5,623 nt of DNA from Candidatus Saccharimonadota bacterium (GTDB taxonomy: Bacteria; Patescibacteriota; Saccharimonadia; Saccharimonadales; UBA4665), in the NCBI GenBank assembly GCA_028289265.1, contig JAQGGU010000065.1, forward strand, positions 1-5,623, in the 5' to 3' direction. The notes below the pieces were generated by a model that saw only the letters and a program-made list of their open reading frames with translations, was not told the DNA's origin and did not search any database. The translations under genes and the position numbers were made by a program. Below are positions 4,860 to 5,623 of this stretch, in pieces. How positions within the stretch are numbered: the first letter of the stretch is position 1; each line of letters begins with the position of its first letter.

Positions 4860-5417
4860 ATGAAAAATTCTAGGCCACGTAATAAATGGAAAGTGCTGTC
4901 GCGCTTCACGACCATTACCACTCCGTGGCTTACTTTGATAGGTGAGCGGCTTTTAGATGATAACAATACAGAGCTGGAGTACTGGCGGGTAGAAAAAGCG
5001 GATGGTGCTTTGATAATCACTATTCATAACGGCAAGCTTATATTGCCTCGTCCTATGTATCGACCTGGTAAGGGGGAGCGGACGCTTGATTTTTGCGGGG
5101 GCAGGGCTAGCGCCGGACAGCCCATGGACGAAGCGGCACGTAAGACGGTGGTGCGGGAATTCGGTATCACACAGGCCGACGTACAAATCGACGTAACACC
5201 GCTCAACAATGTAGGCTGGGACGTCGACAGTTCATTTACCAATGTCAAAATGTACGGGTATGTCGTTACCATTCCTGCCGACGTTAGTATTAGTCCTGAT
5301 AATATAGGCGCGCAGTACGCTTTAAACGAAGAAGGTTATAACCAACTTCTGGATGAACTCACGTGTATGCAGTGCAGAATGCTCTTCCACGAGTGGCGGC
5401 TGAAAGATAAAAAGTAG
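4860..5417 (+). CDS. Nudix-fold protein with a degenerate Nudix box, ADP-ribose pyrophosphatase-like
   Basis: A 185-residue soluble protein. Its layout is that of ADP-ribose/nucleotide-sugar Nudix hydrolases: WKVLSRFTTITTPWLTLIGERL (10-31), EYWRVEKADGALIITI (40-55), PRPMYRPG (63-70), then TLDFCGG (75-81), leading into the Nudix helix. Aligned without gaps to Gx5Ex7REUxEExGU, the box at 81-103 reads G81 ... Q87 ... K95-T96-V97-V98-R99-E100-F101-G102-I103. Glu87 is Gln, the RE pair is KT, and the first Glu of EE is Arg; only E100 of the metal-binding Glu set survives, though the 'AA' and the G-U end are kept. It may have lost hydrolysis and bind a nucleotide instead, or use other acids. It follows the epimerase gene by 35 bp on the same strand and ends before a bidirectional terminator. 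ATG 4860 is the first good start. Confidence 0.78.
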   Translation: MKNSRPRNKWKVLSRFTTITTPWLTLIGERLLDDNNTELEYWRVEKADGALIITIHNGKLILPRPMYRPGKGERTLDFCGGRASAGQPMDEAARKTVVREFGITQADVQIDVTPLNNVGWDVDSSFTNVKMYGYVVTIPADVSISPDNIGAQYALNEEGYNQLLDELTCMQCRMLFHEWRLKDKK

Positions 5418-5450
5418 TGCTCTAGAGGGGCGGAAGCAGGACAACGAAGG

Positions 5451-5491
5451 CCATATAAAAACACCACCTTGCGGTGATGTTTTTATGATGG
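5451..5491. terminator. Bidirectional intrinsic terminator between the Nudix gene and the tRNA-Gly/tRNA-Arg cluster
   Basis: Bases 5455-5468 pair with 5473-5486 around TTGC, with one C-A mismatch (5464/5477). A5/T5 runs flank a CACC-rich core, giving a U-run on either strand. Past a bulged G at 5487, CCAT (5451-5454) pairs with ATGG (5488-5491), so the stem reaches the tRNA-Arg CCA. It would end the Nudix transcript (plus) and the tRNA transcript (minus). Its left arm, AGGCCATATAAAAACACC, is close to that of the terminator at 394-435. Confidence 0.8.
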
Positions 5492-5565
5492 TGCCCCGGG
5501 CTGGATTCGAACCAGCGACCTTGAGCTTAGAAGTCTCCTGCTCTATCCAGCTGAGCTACCAGGGC
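5489..5565 (-). tRNA. tRNA-Arg (anticodon TCT), CCA encoded
   Basis: Minus strand. Acceptor GCCCTGG/CCGGGGC with discriminator A and encoded CCA (5491-5489); TA; D stem GCTC/GAGC with loop AGCTGGATA; T stem GCTGG/CCAGC around TTCGAAT. The anticodon loop CTTCTAA gives TCT, reading AGA/AGG. The anticodon stem GGAGA/GCTCA is unusual: only the middle GAG/CTC pairs, with G27-A43 and A31-G39 mismatched. Everything else is standard. It lies 15 nt downstream of tRNA-Gly and is probably co-transcribed with it. Confidence 0.92.
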
Positions 5566-5580
5566 AACGCTTGACAACAA

Positions 5581-5623
5581 TGGTGCGGGTGGCGGGAGTC
5601 GAACCCGCGATTTCAACTTGGAA
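5581..5623 (-). tRNA. tRNA-Gly (anticodon TCC), 3' part only
   Basis: The window ends inside this gene; its 5' half lies beyond 5623. On the minus strand the visible part reads TTCCAAG (anticodon loop, TCC plus AA), the 3' anticodon stem TTGAA, T stem GCGGG/CCCGC around TTCGACT, acceptor CACCCGC, discriminator A and encoded CCA at 5583-5581. CACCCGC predicts a 5' strand of GCGGGTG, the usual start of tRNA-Gly(UCC). Isotype confidence is reduced because the anticodon arm is incomplete. Confidence 0.8.

Noticed and set aside
5151..5168. Reading the Nudix box as REFGI with the xEEx segment deleted
   Set aside because: A gapless alignment keeps the AA-to-G spacing exactly (eight residues), so substitutions explain the box better than a deletion.
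1..5623. CRISPR array, insertion sequence, integrase or toxin-antitoxin pair
   Set aside because: No spaced repeats, transposase or recombinase motifs, or small paired genes were seen on either strand.

Overview
The window is compact bacterial DNA with short intergenic gaps. It holds five complete protein genes, the tail of a sixth and three tRNA genes, the last cut by the window edge. All genes use ordinary stops (TAA, TAG). None has a convincing Shine-Dalgarno site. Instead, each of the five complete genes has a -10-like hexamer ending only 6-8 nt before its start codon, which is what leaderless mRNAs look like. Encoded tRNA CCA ends, an archaeal/eukaryotic-type (LPGP) ITPase, and small diverged enzymes would suit a Candidate Phyla Radiation (Patescibacteria) genome such as Saccharibacteria. 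That placement is an inference and the sequence does not settle it.

Layout: 1-213 is the C-terminus of a plus-strand gene, possibly a LolA/LppX-like lipoprotein. 214-432 has no gene but is rich in hairpins; it lies between a 19-nt copy of the tRNA-His 3' end (249-267) and the real tRNA-His gene (433-510, minus), with a 19-bp perfect inverted repeat acting as terminator. 511-636 is a divergent promoter region. 637-2190 (+) encodes a large HD-domain phosphohydrolase. It converges with, and overlaps by 4 bp, a minus-strand pair: a VanZ/YjdF-like membrane protein (2747-3229) followed by an ITPA/HAM1-type XTP/dITP diphosphatase (2187-2729). A 101-bp AT-rich divergent promoter region separates this pair from 3331-4824 (+), an NAD-dependent nucleotide-sugar epimerase/dehydratase of the CapD/FlaA1 type with long extra ends. 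It is followed 35 bp later by a Nudix-fold protein (4860-5417, +) whose Nudix box has lost most catalytic residues. The right end holds a minus-strand tRNA-Gly-tRNA-Arg cluster that converges on the Nudix gene through a shared bidirectional terminator.

Three of the five complete genes belong to nucleotide-hydrolase folds (HD, HAM1, Nudix). Two of these, HD and Nudix, depart from the family at metal-binding or catalytic positions. They lie on both strands, so they are not one operon, and a shared nucleotide-pool role is only a hypothesis. The most unusual DNA is the tRNA-His-bounded hairpin segment at 249-451, which looks either like a tiny element or remnant at a tRNA attachment site or like a structured RNA.
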